Below, piece by piece: positions 37,916-47,528 of a stretch of 64,000 nt of DNA. Source of the DNA: Shewanella pneumatophori. Its GTDB lineage: Bacteria; Pseudomonadota; Gammaproteobacteria; Enterobacterales; Shewanellaceae. The first letter of the stretch is position 1. Each line of letters opens with the position of its first letter. The position numbers and the translations under genes are program-made. The notes under the pieces are model-generated. The model saw only the letters and a program-made list of their open reading frames with translations, had not been told where the DNA came from and made no database searches. Where the stretch lies: positions 558,001 to 622,000 of the forward strand of contig NZ_JAKILB010000001.1 of assembly GCF_023283895.1 (NCBI RefSeq). Reading direction: 5' to 3'.

Positions 37916-39832
37916 ATGCCTACATCCAAGTTATTCCAATTACTGCTACTGTTAATTTTTTCTGCACTCACAGTGTTGAGTTTTCAGCAGGAGAAACAAA
38001 ACTTGGACAAGCAAAATAAAAACTTGCTGAAAAGCTATGTGGCAGAGATCAGCAAACAAGAGCAATGGCAAGGCAAAGGCGCAGAACTGTATGCCTTAAT
38101 GAAGCCTGAAGTTGATTTTCAGTTTTTTCAGTATATCGATGCCACTGATAGTAATAATAATTATACTCGCGGTACTTTACAGGCCACAGCTCCGTCTCTG
38201 CTAGCATCTGTTTTTAGCAGCAACATCGCAGAAACACACGTTTTGGCCGCCGGCCGACTGCAAGTCAAACTTTCTAATCAACCGCTACTCATCCAAGCAA
38301 GCAATCATTTTCAACAGCAATTAATCATTATTTGGGGCAGTTTCTTACTCATCAGCCTCAGTTACGCATGGCTAACTCGCCGCCAAAAAAGCAATCTTAG
38401 TTATATCGCTAACAAAATCGAAGATCTCGCGAATCTCTCTTTTGATGCAATTAAGCTTTCTCGCCTAAAAAGTGATTATCGCGTTATCGCAACCTCGCTT
38501 GAGAAAAGCCAGCAAACACTAAAACTAAAAATCAACCAGTTACAAGAAGATAATGACAAGCTCAGTAAAACTGCATTTCAAGATCCTGTAACCGGTTTTG
38601 GTACTAGGGCCCGCTTTACCGAAAAGCTAGATGAAATTTGTAAGCCTAATCAAGATGAAGTGGGTAATTTATTCATCATAAAAGCAACCGAACTTGGCAC
38701 GATCAATCAAATGGTTGGCCGTGAAGGTGGTGATGACTATTTATCGCGCATTGCCAATGAATTAAGAACAGCTTTTAAAGACTGTTCCCAAGCCTTGTTT
38801 TACCGAATTTCAACAGCGGATTTTGCCGTTGTACTGCCCAATATTAACCTTAAACAATCAACGCAGATTGCCAGTCAGATAAAAACTGGCTTTAACGAGT
38901 ACCAACAACAAGTTGGTACCGCCTCAATTGCCCATATTGGTTTAGTTCCTTATTCACAAGATACAGATGCTGTTTCATTAATGACCCTAGCGGATACTGC
39001 CGTCAGCATTGCGCAAACATTAGGCCCTAATAGTTATCATGTACAAGAAAAGCTTACCGGTGATGAATTATTTGGTGAAAGTCGCTGGAAAGTGGCGATC
39101 AGTGATTTAATTAGACGCAAAGCCGTAAAATTCTACGTGCAACCGATTCGCCCATGCCGTAACGATGTCGAATCATACCGTGAGCTTTTATCTCGATTTT
39201 ACAATAACGAAGGCAAGCTGTTCCCTACGACCACCGTTATCGCCATGGCAGAGCGCCACGGAATGAGTGAAGAAATTGACAAACTGATTGTACTCAACGC
39301 TATCCAAATATTACTGCAATCCCCGAGCATATCAGGCCTGATTGGCATCAATATCAGCGCGGCGTCGGCAACCAAAAAGCCGTTTGTTACTTGGTTGAAA
39401 AACATGTTAATTCAACAACGTCATATTGCAGCTCGGTTAGTTTTTGAAGTTAATGAGTCTGGCATGCAATCAAACCTTAGTGCCACTTATCACTTTATTA
39501 ATGAGTTACATAGCGTAGGATCACGAGTTTCTATTGAGCGCTTTGGTTTAGGCTTTACCTCATTTAAATTCTTCAAAGAAGTTCGCCCGGACTTTATCAA
39601 GCTCGATCACAGCTATACCCAAGGTATTAGCTCGGATCCACAAAACCGCTTTTTCGTCAAAATGATTATCGATATCGCTCGTAAGCTTGCCATTCGAGTG
39701 ATAGCAACTGGCGTTGAAAATCAAGAAGATAAACTCATCATGGAACAGATGCTCATCGATGGCTTACAAGGCTTTTATATTGCTAAGCCAACTGCATTAT
39801 TATTGGACGATAAAGCCAAAAATAGCGCTTAA
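37916..39832 (+). CDS. Degenerate GGDEF-EAL membrane protein, CsrD/LapD-like
   Basis: 638-aa inner-membrane protein: a membrane helix at about residues 5-22, a periplasmic stretch of about 120 aa, a second helix (about 138-158), a coiled segment, then GGDEF-like (about 210-365) and EAL-like (about 375-630) domains. Neither enzyme motif is intact: the GGDEF site reads RISTADF and the EAL start reads YRELLSRF; EVNES and ERFGLGFTS replace ILEITE and DDFGTGYSS. Such proteins bind partners or c-di-GMP rather than make or break it. RELL...GMSEEID resembles E. coli CsrD, which controls CsrB RNA decay; the topology also suits LapD. ATG at 37916 with ACGGA. Confidence 0.75.
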   Translation: MPTSKLFQLLLLLIFSALTVLSFQQEKQNLDKQNKNLLKSYVAEISKQEQWQGKGAELYALMKPEVDFQFFQYIDATDSNNNYTRGTLQATAPSLLASVFSSNIAETHVLAAGRLQVKLSNQPLLIQASNHFQQQLIIIWGSFLLISLSYAWLTRRQKSNLSYIANKIEDLANLSFDAIKLSRLKSDYRVIATSLEKSQQTLKLKINQLQEDNDKLSKTAFQDPVTGFGTRARFTEKLDEICKPNQDEVGNLFIIKATELGTINQMVGREGGDDYLSRIANELRTAFKDCSQALFYRISTADFAVVLPNINLKQSTQIASQIKTGFNEYQQQVGTASIAHIGLVPYSQDTDAVSLMTLADTAVSIAQTLGPNSYHVQEKLTGDELFGESRWKVAISDLIRRKAVKFYVQPIRPCRNDVESYRELLSRFYNNEGKLFPTTTVIAMAERHGMSEEIDKLIVLNAIQILLQSPSISGLIGINISAASATKKPFVTWLKNMLIQQRHIAARLVFEVNESGMQSNLSATYHFINELHSVGSRVSIERFGLGFTSFKFFKEVRPDFIKLDHSYTQGISSDPQNRFFVKMIIDIARKLAIRVIATGVENQEDKLIMEQMLIDGLQGFYIAKPTALLLDDKAKNSA

Positions 39833-39939
39833 CACTGCTCATTTATAAAGCAAACCTTTTATCCATGCTTTCTATGTGTTGTTAATACCTAAGGAAAAGC
39901 CGATAATAGGGTCAATTCTGTCTAAAAAATTGAATAGAG

Positions 39940-40518
39940 ATGAGTGAATATCTCCTTTTATTGATTGGCACTGTGCTCGTCAATAACTTCGTACTAGTAA
40001 AATTTCTCGGTCTTTGTCCATTTATGGGCGTATCGAGCAAGCTCGAATCTGCTATTGGTATGTCAATGGCAACAACCTTTGTATTGACACTAGCGTCTAT
40101 TCTTAGCTATCTAGTCAATCAATATCTATTGTTGCCTTTCGATCTCGGCTACCTGCGTACCATGAGTTTCATTCTGGTTATTGCCGTTGTAGTGCAATTT
40201 ACTGAAATGCTAGTTCAAAAAACCAGTGCATCTTTGCATCGGGCGCTCGGGATCTACTTACCGCTAATCACGACTAACTGCGCTGTACTTGGTGTGGCAT
40301 TACTTAATATCAACGAAAAACACGGTTTTATTGAGTCTGCAATTTTTGGCTTCGGTGCGGCAGTTGGCTTTTCATTAGTATTAGTTCTATTTTCTGCAAT
40401 GCGTGAGCGTTTGGCAGCAGCAGATGTGCCAACACCGTTTAAAGGTGGCGCAATTGCTATGGTTACAGCCGGACTAATGTCGCTTGCCTTTATGGGATTC
40501 ACAGGATTGGTTAAATAA
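39940..40518 (+). CDS. rnfA: Rnf/Rsx complex subunit A
   Basis: 192-aa integral membrane subunit of the ion-translocating ferredoxin:NAD oxidoreductase (called Rsx in E. coli, where it keeps SoxR reduced). [20 protein letters not shown] is the invariant start; six hydrophobic helices. First gene of rnfABCDGE-nth. Preceded by an AGAG site. Confidence 0.97.
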   Translation: MSEYLLLLIGTVLVNNFVLVKFLGLCPFMGVSSKLESAIGMSMATTFVLTLASILSYLVNQYLLLPFDLGYLRTMSFILVIAVVVQFTEMLVQKTSASLHRALGIYLPLITTNCAVLGVALLNINEKHGFIESAIFGFGAAVGFSLVLVLFSAMRERLAAADVPTPFKGGAIAMVTAGLMSLAFMGFTGLVK

Positions 40519-40520
40519 TC

Positions 40521-41090
40521 ATGTCAGGTATTGTTATTGCTATTGTCGTCCTGACAATACTCGCTCTCGTATTCGGGGTTTTACTCGGTTTCGCAGCAGA
40601 AAAATTTAAAGTCGAAGGTAATCCACTCACAGATCAAGTTGAAGCATTACTGCCACAAACCCAATGTGGACAATGTGGTTATCCCGGCTGTCGCCCATAC
40701 GCTGAAGCAATCGCAAACGGTGATAAAATCAATAAATGCCCCCCAGGCGGCACTGCTACAATGGAAAAACTTGCCGATTTAATGGGCGTTGATCCTGAGC
40801 CACTTAATGCAACTGAAGAAGTTCAAGTTAAAAAGGTTGCTTACATCCGTGAAGAAGAATGTATTGGCTGTACTAAATGCATTCAAGCTTGCCCCGTTGA
40901 TGCCATTTTAGGCTCGGGCAAACTCATGCATACGGTCATTACGGATTATTGTACAGGCTGCGACTTATGTGTTGCTCCCTGCCCTGTCGATTGTATTGAT
41001 ATGTTGCCTGTAGAACAAACCACCAAAACTTGGGATTGGCAGCTTAATGCTATTCCTGTTAAACAGTTGCAAGAGGATACGCTGTGTTAA
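40521..41090 (+). CDS. rnfB: Rnf complex iron-sulfur subunit B
   Basis: 189 aa: an N-terminal membrane anchor, a first cluster domain with CGQCGYPGC and a distal Cys in KCPPGG, then two [4Fe-4S] ferredoxin motifs [12 protein letters not shown] and [12 protein letters not shown]. Passes electrons within Rnf. Two bases after rnfA; its last seven bases overlap rnfC. Confidence 0.97.
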   Translation: MSGIVIAIVVLTILALVFGVLLGFAAEKFKVEGNPLTDQVEALLPQTQCGQCGYPGCRPYAEAIANGDKINKCPPGGTATMEKLADLMGVDPEPLNATEEVQVKKVAYIREEECIGCTKCIQACPVDAILGSGKLMHTVITDYCTGCDLCVAPCPVDCIDMLPVEQTTKTWDWQLNAIPVKQLQEDTLC

Positions 41091-43546
41091 CTTTATTAGA
41101 GCAAATTGATAAAGGAACGCTGTGGCGTGCACACGGCGGTGTACATCCTCCAGAGCTAAAATCATTATCGAATCAAACTACAATTGGTCAGTTACCACTT
41201 GCTAAGCACTTTGTGCTGCCGCTTACTCAAGTCGGCGATAGCGCTTTACTGGCTGTTGAAGTTAATCAACGAGTATTAAAAGGCCAATCGTTAACTAGCG
41301 GAACCAGTTTCGCCTACTGCCCGGTACATGCACCGACCTCTGGCACAATCACAGCAATTAAACCAATGCCGAGCAATCACGCATCCGGTATTGAAGTATT
41401 AAGCTGTATTATTGAAGCTGATGGACTCGATGAGGCCATTAAAACTGATGCTCACCATGCAGAACTGTCAAACCAAGAAATTCTTAAAATTATTCAGCAA
41501 GCAGGTATTGCAGGTCTTGGTGGTGCAGCGTTTCCGACACACATTAAGCTAAGCCCAGCAAGTGAAATTGAGCTAGTTATCATCAATGGTATTGAGTGTG
41601 AGCCTTATATCACCTCCGATGACCGATTAATGCGTGAGCATAGTGATGAGATCTTAGCGGGTGTTGCCATTATCCAGCGTTTGATTTCACCTAAGCGCAT
41701 TATTATTGCTATTGAAGATAATAAGCCTGAAGCAATCGACGCGATGCAACATGCACTCAATAGCAGTACGTTAGCTAACGGAACGACACGCATTACAGCC
41801 GTGCCAACCAAGTATCCGTCTGGTGGTGAAAAACAACTTATCCAGATCTTAACAGGTCAAGAAGTACCATCAGGAGCAATCCCAGCCCAACTTGGTATGT
41901 TAGTGCAAAACGTTGCAACCGCATACGCAATCAACGACGCTGTAGCCAATGGACAAGCACTTACCCAGCGCGTTGTCACTGTTACAGGTCTAAATAGCCA
42001 AACGCCAGGTAATTATTGGGTGCAAATCGGCACACCAGTGAAGCACATTCTTGATACCTTAGGTTTCAACGGTAACGTAGCAAACGATAAAATCATTATC
42101 GGTGGCCCAATGATGGGACACTCGTTACCTGATATTTCCGCGCCTGTGCTAAAAGGTACCAACTGTTTGTTGTTACCCGATAGCTCTGAAATCGCTGATT
42201 CAGTAGCTGAAAAGCCGTGTATTCGCTGTGGTGAATGCGCCGTGGCCTGCCCAGCACTATTGCTACCACAACAGCTCTTTTGGCACTCAAAAGCTGAAGA
42301 GTATGACAAAGCCGCTAGCTTTAACTTACACGACTGCATCGAGTGCGGCTGTTGTAGTTATGTTTGTCCAAGCGATATTCCACTAGTTGAATATTACCGA
42401 ATTGCTAAATCCGCAATTCGTACTCAAAACGAAGAGAAGAAACAAGCCGATTTCGCCAAATTGCGCTTCGAAGCTCGGTTAAAACGTCTTGAAGATGAAA
42501 AGCTTGCCCGTGAAGCCAAAGCTAAAGAAGCTGCTGAGCGACGTAAAGGCAGTATGTCTAGCGGTGATAAAAATGCCGTTGCTGAAGCGATGGCAAGAAT
42601 TAAAGCTAAAAAAGCAGCTGAGGCTGGTACTGAGCCTGCTCCAAGTAACGATATTGCTGACAAAAAAGCGCAGATTGCAGCAGCGCTTGCCCGTGCTAAG
42701 GCTAAAAAGGCCGGCGCGGCAGCTCCTACCTCAGAGGCAGCAGCAAACAAGGAGTCAGCTCCAGCGGATGCAAATGATAAAAAAGCCCAGGTAGCAGCAG
42801 CGATTGCACGTGCTAAAGCCAAAAAAGATGCAGCTAAAGCCGCTAATACTGCTAACACTAGTGGTCAATCTGAAACAGATGCAGTTTCAGCCAATACAGC
42901 TCCTGCAGCGGATGATAAAAAAGCAAAAGTTGCTGCGGCTATTGCCCGTGCGAAAGCTAAAAAGGATGCGGCTAAAGCAGGAAATCCAGCAACACCAGAT
43001 GATGCTATTGCTCAATCTGAAGCTGATTCAGCAACTGCTGATAAAGCTCAGTCCGCTGATGACAAAAAAGCAAAAGTTGCTGCTGCAGTTGCTCGTGCTA
43101 AAGCCAAGAAACAAGCTGCTTTAACAGGAAATACAGCAGCGCCTGCTGATGTTATTGCTGAAGCTGATGCAGTACCTGCTGAAACAGTTTCGGCCGCTGA
43201 TGACAAAAAGGCAAAAGTAGCCGCTGCCGTTGCTCGTGCTAAAGCTAAAAAACTTGCAGAAAAGGCTAAGCAATCGATTCAAGATACAGATATGGCAATC
43301 GAACCTGAAACTGTGAGTGAGCCTATAGAAACTGCAATATCTGAAACCAGACAAGAAACGGTAAGTAACATCGTTAATACTAAAGACAGCACTGACGCTG
43401 AAAATTCAGCAGATGCATCTGTTTCATTAGTTGAAGAGTCGGCTTCAATTTTAACTGCTGAGCAGCAAAAGAAAGCCCGTATTGCTGCCACTATTGCTAA
43501 AGCAAAAGCGAAGAAAGCGCAGGCAAAATTGCAGGAAAAGGAATAA
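41084..43546 (+). CDS. rnfC: Rnf complex subunit C with long Ala/Lys repeat tail
   Basis: 820-aa peripheral subunit carrying the FMN/NADH-binding module ([13 protein letters not shown], about residue 143) and two [4Fe-4S] motifs, [12 protein letters not shown] and [12 protein letters not shown]. From about residue 450 the protein is a low-complexity tail with at least five near-identical units of the type [17 protein letters not shown], spaced 39-48 residues apart, plus two degenerate outer units. The core alone is about 440 residues; tails of variable length are known in enterobacterial RsxC. GTG start with AAGAGGA, overlapping rnfB. Confidence 0.95.
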   Translation: MLTLLEQIDKGTLWRAHGGVHPPELKSLSNQTTIGQLPLAKHFVLPLTQVGDSALLAVEVNQRVLKGQSLTSGTSFAYCPVHAPTSGTITAIKPMPSNHASGIEVLSCIIEADGLDEAIKTDAHHAELSNQEILKIIQQAGIAGLGGAAFPTHIKLSPASEIELVIINGIECEPYITSDDRLMREHSDEILAGVAIIQRLISPKRIIIAIEDNKPEAIDAMQHALNSSTLANGTTRITAVPTKYPSGGEKQLIQILTGQEVPSGAIPAQLGMLVQNVATAYAINDAVANGQALTQRVVTVTGLNSQTPGNYWVQIGTPVKHILDTLGFNGNVANDKIIIGGPMMGHSLPDISAPVLKGTNCLLLPDSSEIADSVAEKPCIRCGECAVACPALLLPQQLFWHSKAEEYDKAASFNLHDCIECGCCSYVCPSDIPLVEYYRIAKSAIRTQNEEKKQADFAKLRFEARLKRLEDEKLAREAKAKEAAERRKGSMSSGDKNAVAEAMARIKAKKAAEAGTEPAPSNDIADKKAQIAAALARAKAKKAGAAAPTSEAAANKESAPADANDKKAQVAAAIARAKAKKDAAKAANTANTSGQSETDAVSANTAPAADDKKAKVAAAIARAKAKKDAAKAGNPATPDDAIAQSEADSATADKAQSADDKKAKVAAAVARAKAKKQAALTGNTAAPADVIAEADAVPAETVSAADDKKAKVAAAVARAKAKKLAEKAKQSIQDTDMAIEPETVSEPIETAISETRQETVSNIVNTKDSTDAENSADASVSLVEESASILTAEQQKKARIAATIAKAKAKKAQAKLQEKE
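42560..43540 (+). repeat. Coding repeats in the rnfC tail
   Basis: DNA encoding about seven K/A-rich helical units separated by acidic Ala/Thr/Ser linkers. Unit sequences differ at many synonymous sites, so expansion is not very recent. Confidence 0.85.
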
Positions 43547-43549
43547 ATA

Positions 43550-44602
43550 ATGGCGTTTAAGTTAGCCTCGTCACCACATTTGAAAGTAAAACTTCAAACA
43601 CAAACAGTTATGCGCCGCGTCATTATGTGCGCGATACCAGGGATCGCAGCTCAAAGCTATTTCTTTGGTATCGGCGTGCTAGTGCAAATACTTCTTGCTG
43701 TCATTGTTGCTCTTGCAGCTGAAGCCGCAGTATTAGCATTACGTAAACGCGCAATTATGCCAACCATTAGCGACAACAGTGCCGTGTTAACTGCAATATT
43801 GCTCGCAGTAGCCATACCGCCAATCGCACCATGGTGGTTAGTTGTTATAGGAACCTTATTCGCTATCGTACTGGTAAAACAGCTTTACGGTGGTTTAGGA
43901 CAAAACATCTTTAACCCAGCAATGGCTGCTTATGTGATGTTGTTGATCTCCTTCCCTGTGCAAATGACCAGCTGGTCAATACCAACAGTTATCGCACAAA
44001 ATCCCATGGATATCAGTCTGACGCTGCAAGCTATATTTGGTTCTATGTCTGCAGAGCAGCTAAACCAATACAAGTTAGGTTTTGACGGGTTAGCAATGGC
44101 AACTCCACTCGATACTGTAAAAACCGACTTAGCACTTGGATTAACCATGACCGAGAGCCTAAGTAAACCAATATTCTCTGACGGTTTTGGTATTGGTTGG
44201 TTTTGGGTAAATATGGCTTACCTTGTTGGTGGCCTGGTGATGTTAAAACTAAAGGTTATACGCTGGCATATCAGCGCAGGGATCATTGGCTCACTGTTTA
44301 TCTGTAGCAGCTTTGGTTACTTACTCAGCCCTGATACTCATGTAGGCCCCCTAGTTCAGTTATTTTCTGGTGCTACCATGATTGCCGCCTTCTTTATTGC
44401 AACAGACCCTGTTACAGCGGCAACCAGCATTCGCGGTAGATTAATCTTTGGCGCACTTATAGGTGTATTGGTATACGTTATCCGTACCTTTGGTGGCTAC
44501 CCTGACGCTTTTGCATTTGCTGTGTTACTTGCTAATCTTTGCGCGCCGTTTATCGACTATTACGTTAAACCTCGTACATATGGTCATAGAACCGGCAATT
44601 AG
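43550..44602 (+). CDS. rnfD: Rnf complex subunit D
   Basis: 350-aa membrane subunit with a covalently bound FMN; the flavinylation threonine is in [11 protein letters not shown] (SGAT). About nine or ten hydrophobic segments. Three bases after rnfC. Confidence 0.96.
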   Translation: MAFKLASSPHLKVKLQTQTVMRRVIMCAIPGIAAQSYFFGIGVLVQILLAVIVALAAEAAVLALRKRAIMPTISDNSAVLTAILLAVAIPPIAPWWLVVIGTLFAIVLVKQLYGGLGQNIFNPAMAAYVMLLISFPVQMTSWSIPTVIAQNPMDISLTLQAIFGSMSAEQLNQYKLGFDGLAMATPLDTVKTDLALGLTMTESLSKPIFSDGFGIGWFWVNMAYLVGGLVMLKLKVIRWHISAGIIGSLFICSSFGYLLSPDTHVGPLVQLFSGATMIAAFFIATDPVTAATSIRGRLIFGALIGVLVYVIRTFGGYPDAFAFAVLLANLCAPFIDYYVKPRTYGHRTGN

Positions 44603-44619
44603 GATAAAGAGACTTTATT

Positions 44620-45258
44620 TTGAAAAAATCCATGTTGAAAAACGGTTTATTACTTGGTTTATTCGCACTGCTTTGTACCGGGCTAGTTGCAATCGTCAAT
44701 CAATTTACCTATGACAAAATTAGGCAACAAGAACAGCAAGAGCTTGCTAGAGTGTTACATCAGATCATTCCTGATGACATCCATGACAATGAATTAACCG
44801 GTCACTGTATTGGTTTAACCTCAGCAGAGTTTTTAGGTACAGAAGACACTCTGCCTGCTTATATCGCTACAATGAATGGTAAAGGTGTAGCCATTGCCGT
44901 TGAAGCCATTGCTCCTGATGGATATAACGGCAATATCAAAGTCATTATTGGCATTAGTCACGAAGGCGAAGTGTTAGGCGTGCGCACCCTCTCTCACCAA
45001 GAAACGCCTGGCCTTGGCGATAAAATTGAGCTGAGAAAGTCTGACTGGGTTAAGTCTTTTGATGGGTTATTATTGCTGTCAGATGAAGATAAGCGTTGGA
45101 ACGTTAAAAAAGATGGCGGTGAGATTGACCAATTTACTGGCGCAACAATCACCCCACGTGCTTATGTAAAAGCTGTCAAAAAAGCCGTTCAGTATTTTAA
45201 TGCTAATAAAGCCACATTACTGTCTGCACCTGCAAATTGTGAGGTAGGAAATGAGTGA
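44620..45258 (+). CDS. rnfG: Rnf complex subunit G
   Basis: 212 aa with one N-terminal membrane helix and a periplasmic flavoprotein domain; the FMN-bearing threonine is in [14 protein letters not shown] start at 44620, with AGAG seven bases upstream; an ATG four codons later is possible. Its last eight bases overlap rnfE. Confidence 0.94.
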   Translation: MKKSMLKNGLLLGLFALLCTGLVAIVNQFTYDKIRQQEQQELARVLHQIIPDDIHDNELTGHCIGLTSAEFLGTEDTLPAYIATMNGKGVAIAVEAIAPDGYNGNIKVIIGISHEGEVLGVRTLSHQETPGLGDKIELRKSDWVKSFDGLLLLSDEDKRWNVKKDGGEIDQFTGATITPRAYVKAVKKAVQYFNANKATLLSAPANCEVGNE

Positions 45259-45946
45259 TTTTAAAGAAGTTGCCAAGCAAGGGTTATGGAAAAATAACCC
45301 TGGCTTAGTACAGCTATTAGGCTTATGTCCACTACTTGCGGTTACAGCTACCCTAACCAATGCATTAGGCCTTGGGTTAGCAACCATGCTGGTACTCATT
45401 GGCTCAAATATTCTAGTCTCTTTAGTTCGTGATTTTGTACCTAAAGAAATTCGTATTCCGGTGTTTGTAATGATCATTGCTGCGCTAGTTACCGCAGTGC
45501 AATTGCTTATCAACGCTTATGCCTACGGCCTATATCTATCATTAGGGATCTTTTTGCCTCTGATTGTGACTAACTGTGTGATCATTGGTCGCGCCGAAGC
45601 CTATGCCTCACGTAATAATGTGGTTAAATCTGCATTTGACGGTTTAATGATGGGAGTAGGCTTTACATTAGTACTTTGCGTACTTGGTGCAAGTCGTGAA
45701 ATATTGGGCCAAGGCACTTTATTTTATGGCGCTGATCAGCTATTAGGTGATTGGGCTAAGTCGCTGACGATTCAAATCTGGCAAGTTGATACCAGCTTTT
45801 TATTAGCCATGCTGCCACCTGGTGCATTTATTGGCATGGGTCTGTTAATCGCCCTTAAGAACGTAATTGACCAGTACTTGGCAAATAAGCAACCTAAAGT
45901 TGAATTAGAAGTCCCTACTCGCGCGCGCATCACTAAGGTTAATTAA
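45251..45946 (+). CDS. rnfE: Rnf complex subunit E
   Basis: 231-aa membrane subunit related to RnfA (both belong to the NqrD/E type). [17 protein letters not shown] near the N-terminus is conserved, with about six helices. Overlaps rnfG by eight bases; nth follows after 47 bases. Confidence 0.96.
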   Translation: MSDFKEVAKQGLWKNNPGLVQLLGLCPLLAVTATLTNALGLGLATMLVLIGSNILVSLVRDFVPKEIRIPVFVMIIAALVTAVQLLINAYAYGLYLSLGIFLPLIVTNCVIIGRAEAYASRNNVVKSAFDGLMMGVGFTLVLCVLGASREILGQGTLFYGADQLLGDWAKSLTIQIWQVDTSFLLAMLPPGAFIGMGLLIALKNVIDQYLANKQPKVELEVPTRARITKVN

Positions 45947-45993
45947 ATCAACGTCAGTGCAAGTGAATAATAAAAACAACACGAGAGTGAAAA

Positions 45994-46635
45994 ATGAACG
46001 CAGAAAAACGCCGCTTAATTTTAGAAAGGCTTAGGGAAAATAATCCTCATCCAGAAACAGAGCTAAATTTCTCTAGTCCATTTGAATTGCTCGTTGCCGT
46101 AACATTATCCGCTCAAGCGACCGATGTCAGCGTGAATAAAGCCACTGATAAGTTATTTCCAGTGGCTAATACCGCTCAGGCGATTGCCGACTTAGGTGTT
46201 GAGGGATTAAAGCAATATATTAAGACTATCGGTTTATATAACAATAAAGCGATCAATGTGGTAAAGGCTTGTGAAATCCTGGTTGAAAAATACAATGGCG
46301 AAGTACCAGAAAACAGAGAAGCGTTAGAAGCTCTGCCAGGCGTCGGCAGAAAAACGGCGAATGTGGTACTCAATACAGCCTTCGGCTGGCCAACAATCGC
46401 GGTAGACACCCATATCGACCGAGTATCTAATCGTACTAAGTTTGCTATGGGTAAAAACGTGGTTGAAGTAGAGAACAAACTACTTAAAGTGGTGCCAGCA
46501 GAGTTTAAAGTCGATGTTCACCACTGGCTTATTTTACACGGACGCTATACTTGCATAGCACGTAAGCCAAGATGCGGTAGCTGTATCATTGAGGATTTAT
46601 GCGAGTTCAAAGATAAGGTTTATCCGGAAGATTAG
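45994..46635 (+). CDS. nth: Endonuclease III
   Basis: 213-aa base-excision repair glycosylase/AP lyase for oxidised pyrimidines. Helix-hairpin-helix LPGVGRKTANVVL contains the catalytic Lys; the VDTHIDRVSNR segment has the catalytic Asp; the [4Fe-4S] cluster loop is CIARKPRCGSCIIEDLC. Placed behind rnfE, as in many gammaproteobacteria. Confidence 0.97.
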   Translation: MNAEKRRLILERLRENNPHPETELNFSSPFELLVAVTLSAQATDVSVNKATDKLFPVANTAQAIADLGVEGLKQYIKTIGLYNNKAINVVKACEILVEKYNGEVPENREALEALPGVGRKTANVVLNTAFGWPTIAVDTHIDRVSNRTKFAMGKNVVEVENKLLKVVPAEFKVDVHHWLILHGRYTCIARKPRCGSCIIEDLCEFKDKVYPED

Positions 46636-46663
46636 TTCTGTTATCACGCCTTAGTCTAAAAAC

Positions 46664-46694
46664 AAAAAAGCCGCTATTTGCGGCTTTTTTTGTA
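46664..46694 (+). terminator. rnf-nth operon terminator
   Basis: Arms AAAAAAGCCGC and GCGGCTTTTTTT, loop TATTT. Confidence 0.9.
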
Positions 46695-46775
46695 TCTCTA
46701 TGCTGTTAACTATCTAACTGTTACGCCATTCTATAAGTAAGACTCTCACTTATATCACGACCTAACAAAATAGCT

Positions 46776-46859
46776 TTAGTACATACAAATAAAGAAAACA
46801 GTTAAAAACGCAGCAATCACAGCAGTAAGACCGAGTGACATTTTTAGTTCAGTTTGCAT
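46776..46859 (-). CDS. ynhF: YnhF-like small membrane protein, 27 aa
   Basis: A 27-residue frame that begins MQTELKMSLG and continues as one hydrophobic helix to CMY. It has an excellent ribosome site, AAAGGAG, seven bases before the ATG. The start resembles the E. coli small protein YnhF (MSTDLKFSL followed by a single helix), and the length matches (29 aa). A single-pass inner-membrane peptide of unknown function. Called from start, Shine-Dalgarno and composition; too short for routine gene finders. Confidence 0.7.
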   Translation of the reverse strand: MQTELKMSLGLTAVIAAFLTVFFICMY

Positions 46860-47048
46860 AGTGCTCTCCTTTAAATACTTAACTAATAGTATAAGAAATA
46901 TGGGACTTTCTCAGAGTAATTTAGAGATTTTGTGATCCATGCACTGACTAAAGAAATTGATCTGGCTCAATTTTTACAAAGTGTGTCTATCAATGAGAAT
47001 TTAGATATACTTCGGCTCAACTATTCCCCTACTTGTTGGAAATCTAAC

Positions 47049-47459
47049 ATGGCACAACTACTACATACCATGCTCCGCGTTGGCAACCTTGAACGCAGTA
47101 TTGAATTTTATACGCAAGTTTTAGGCATGAAACTGCTTAGACAAAGTGAAAACAGCGAATATAAGTACACATTAGCCTTTGTTGGCTATGATGAAGAGTC
47201 TACAGGAAGCGCTGCAATTGAGCTTACATACAACTGGGGCACTGAGAGCTACGATCATGGCAATGCTTTTGGTCATATCGCAATTGGCGAAGAAGATATC
47301 TACGCACGTTGTGAAGCCATTGCAGCGGCCGGTGGTAAAGTTATTCGCCCAGCTGGCCCAGTGGCTGGCGGCACAACTGAAATTGCATTTGTCGAAGATC
47401 CTGATGGCTACAAAATTGAGTTTATCCAAATGAGCTCAGCTGAAAATGGTTTAGGTTAA
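47049..47459 (+). CDS. gloA: Lactoylglutathione lyase (glyoxalase I)
   Basis: 136-aa enzyme converting the methylglyoxal-glutathione hemithioacetal to S-lactoylglutathione. The metal ligands appear in [22 protein letters not shown] and KIEFIQ (His, Glu, His, Glu), the layout of the Ni-type bacterial enzyme. The ATG at 47049 gives the usual length and begins [12 protein letters not shown]; the frame is open for 39 more codons upstream, but those residues do not belong to the family. Confidence 0.95.
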   Translation: MAQLLHTMLRVGNLERSIEFYTQVLGMKLLRQSENSEYKYTLAFVGYDEESTGSAAIELTYNWGTESYDHGNAFGHIAIGEEDIYARCEAIAAAGGKVIRPAGPVAGGTTEIAFVEDPDGYKIEFIQMSSAENGLG

Positions 47460-47477
47460 GCTACTCATTTTAGTCAA

Positions 47478-47508
47478 TAAAAAAGCGCCTTTCGGCGCTT
47501 TTTCTTTA
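47478..47508. terminator. Bidirectional terminator
   Basis: Arms AAAAAAGCGCC and GGCGCTTTTTC with a TTTC loop, between gloA (+) and the TonB-dependent receptor (-). Confidence 0.85.
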
Positions 47509-47528
47509 AGTTAAATAGCAAATGCTAT

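Noticed and set aside
42424..42858. 144-codon minus-strand frame opposite rnfC
   Set aside because: An antisense shadow of the Ala/Lys repeats; its Ala/Ser/Phe-rich text follows from rnfC codon use.
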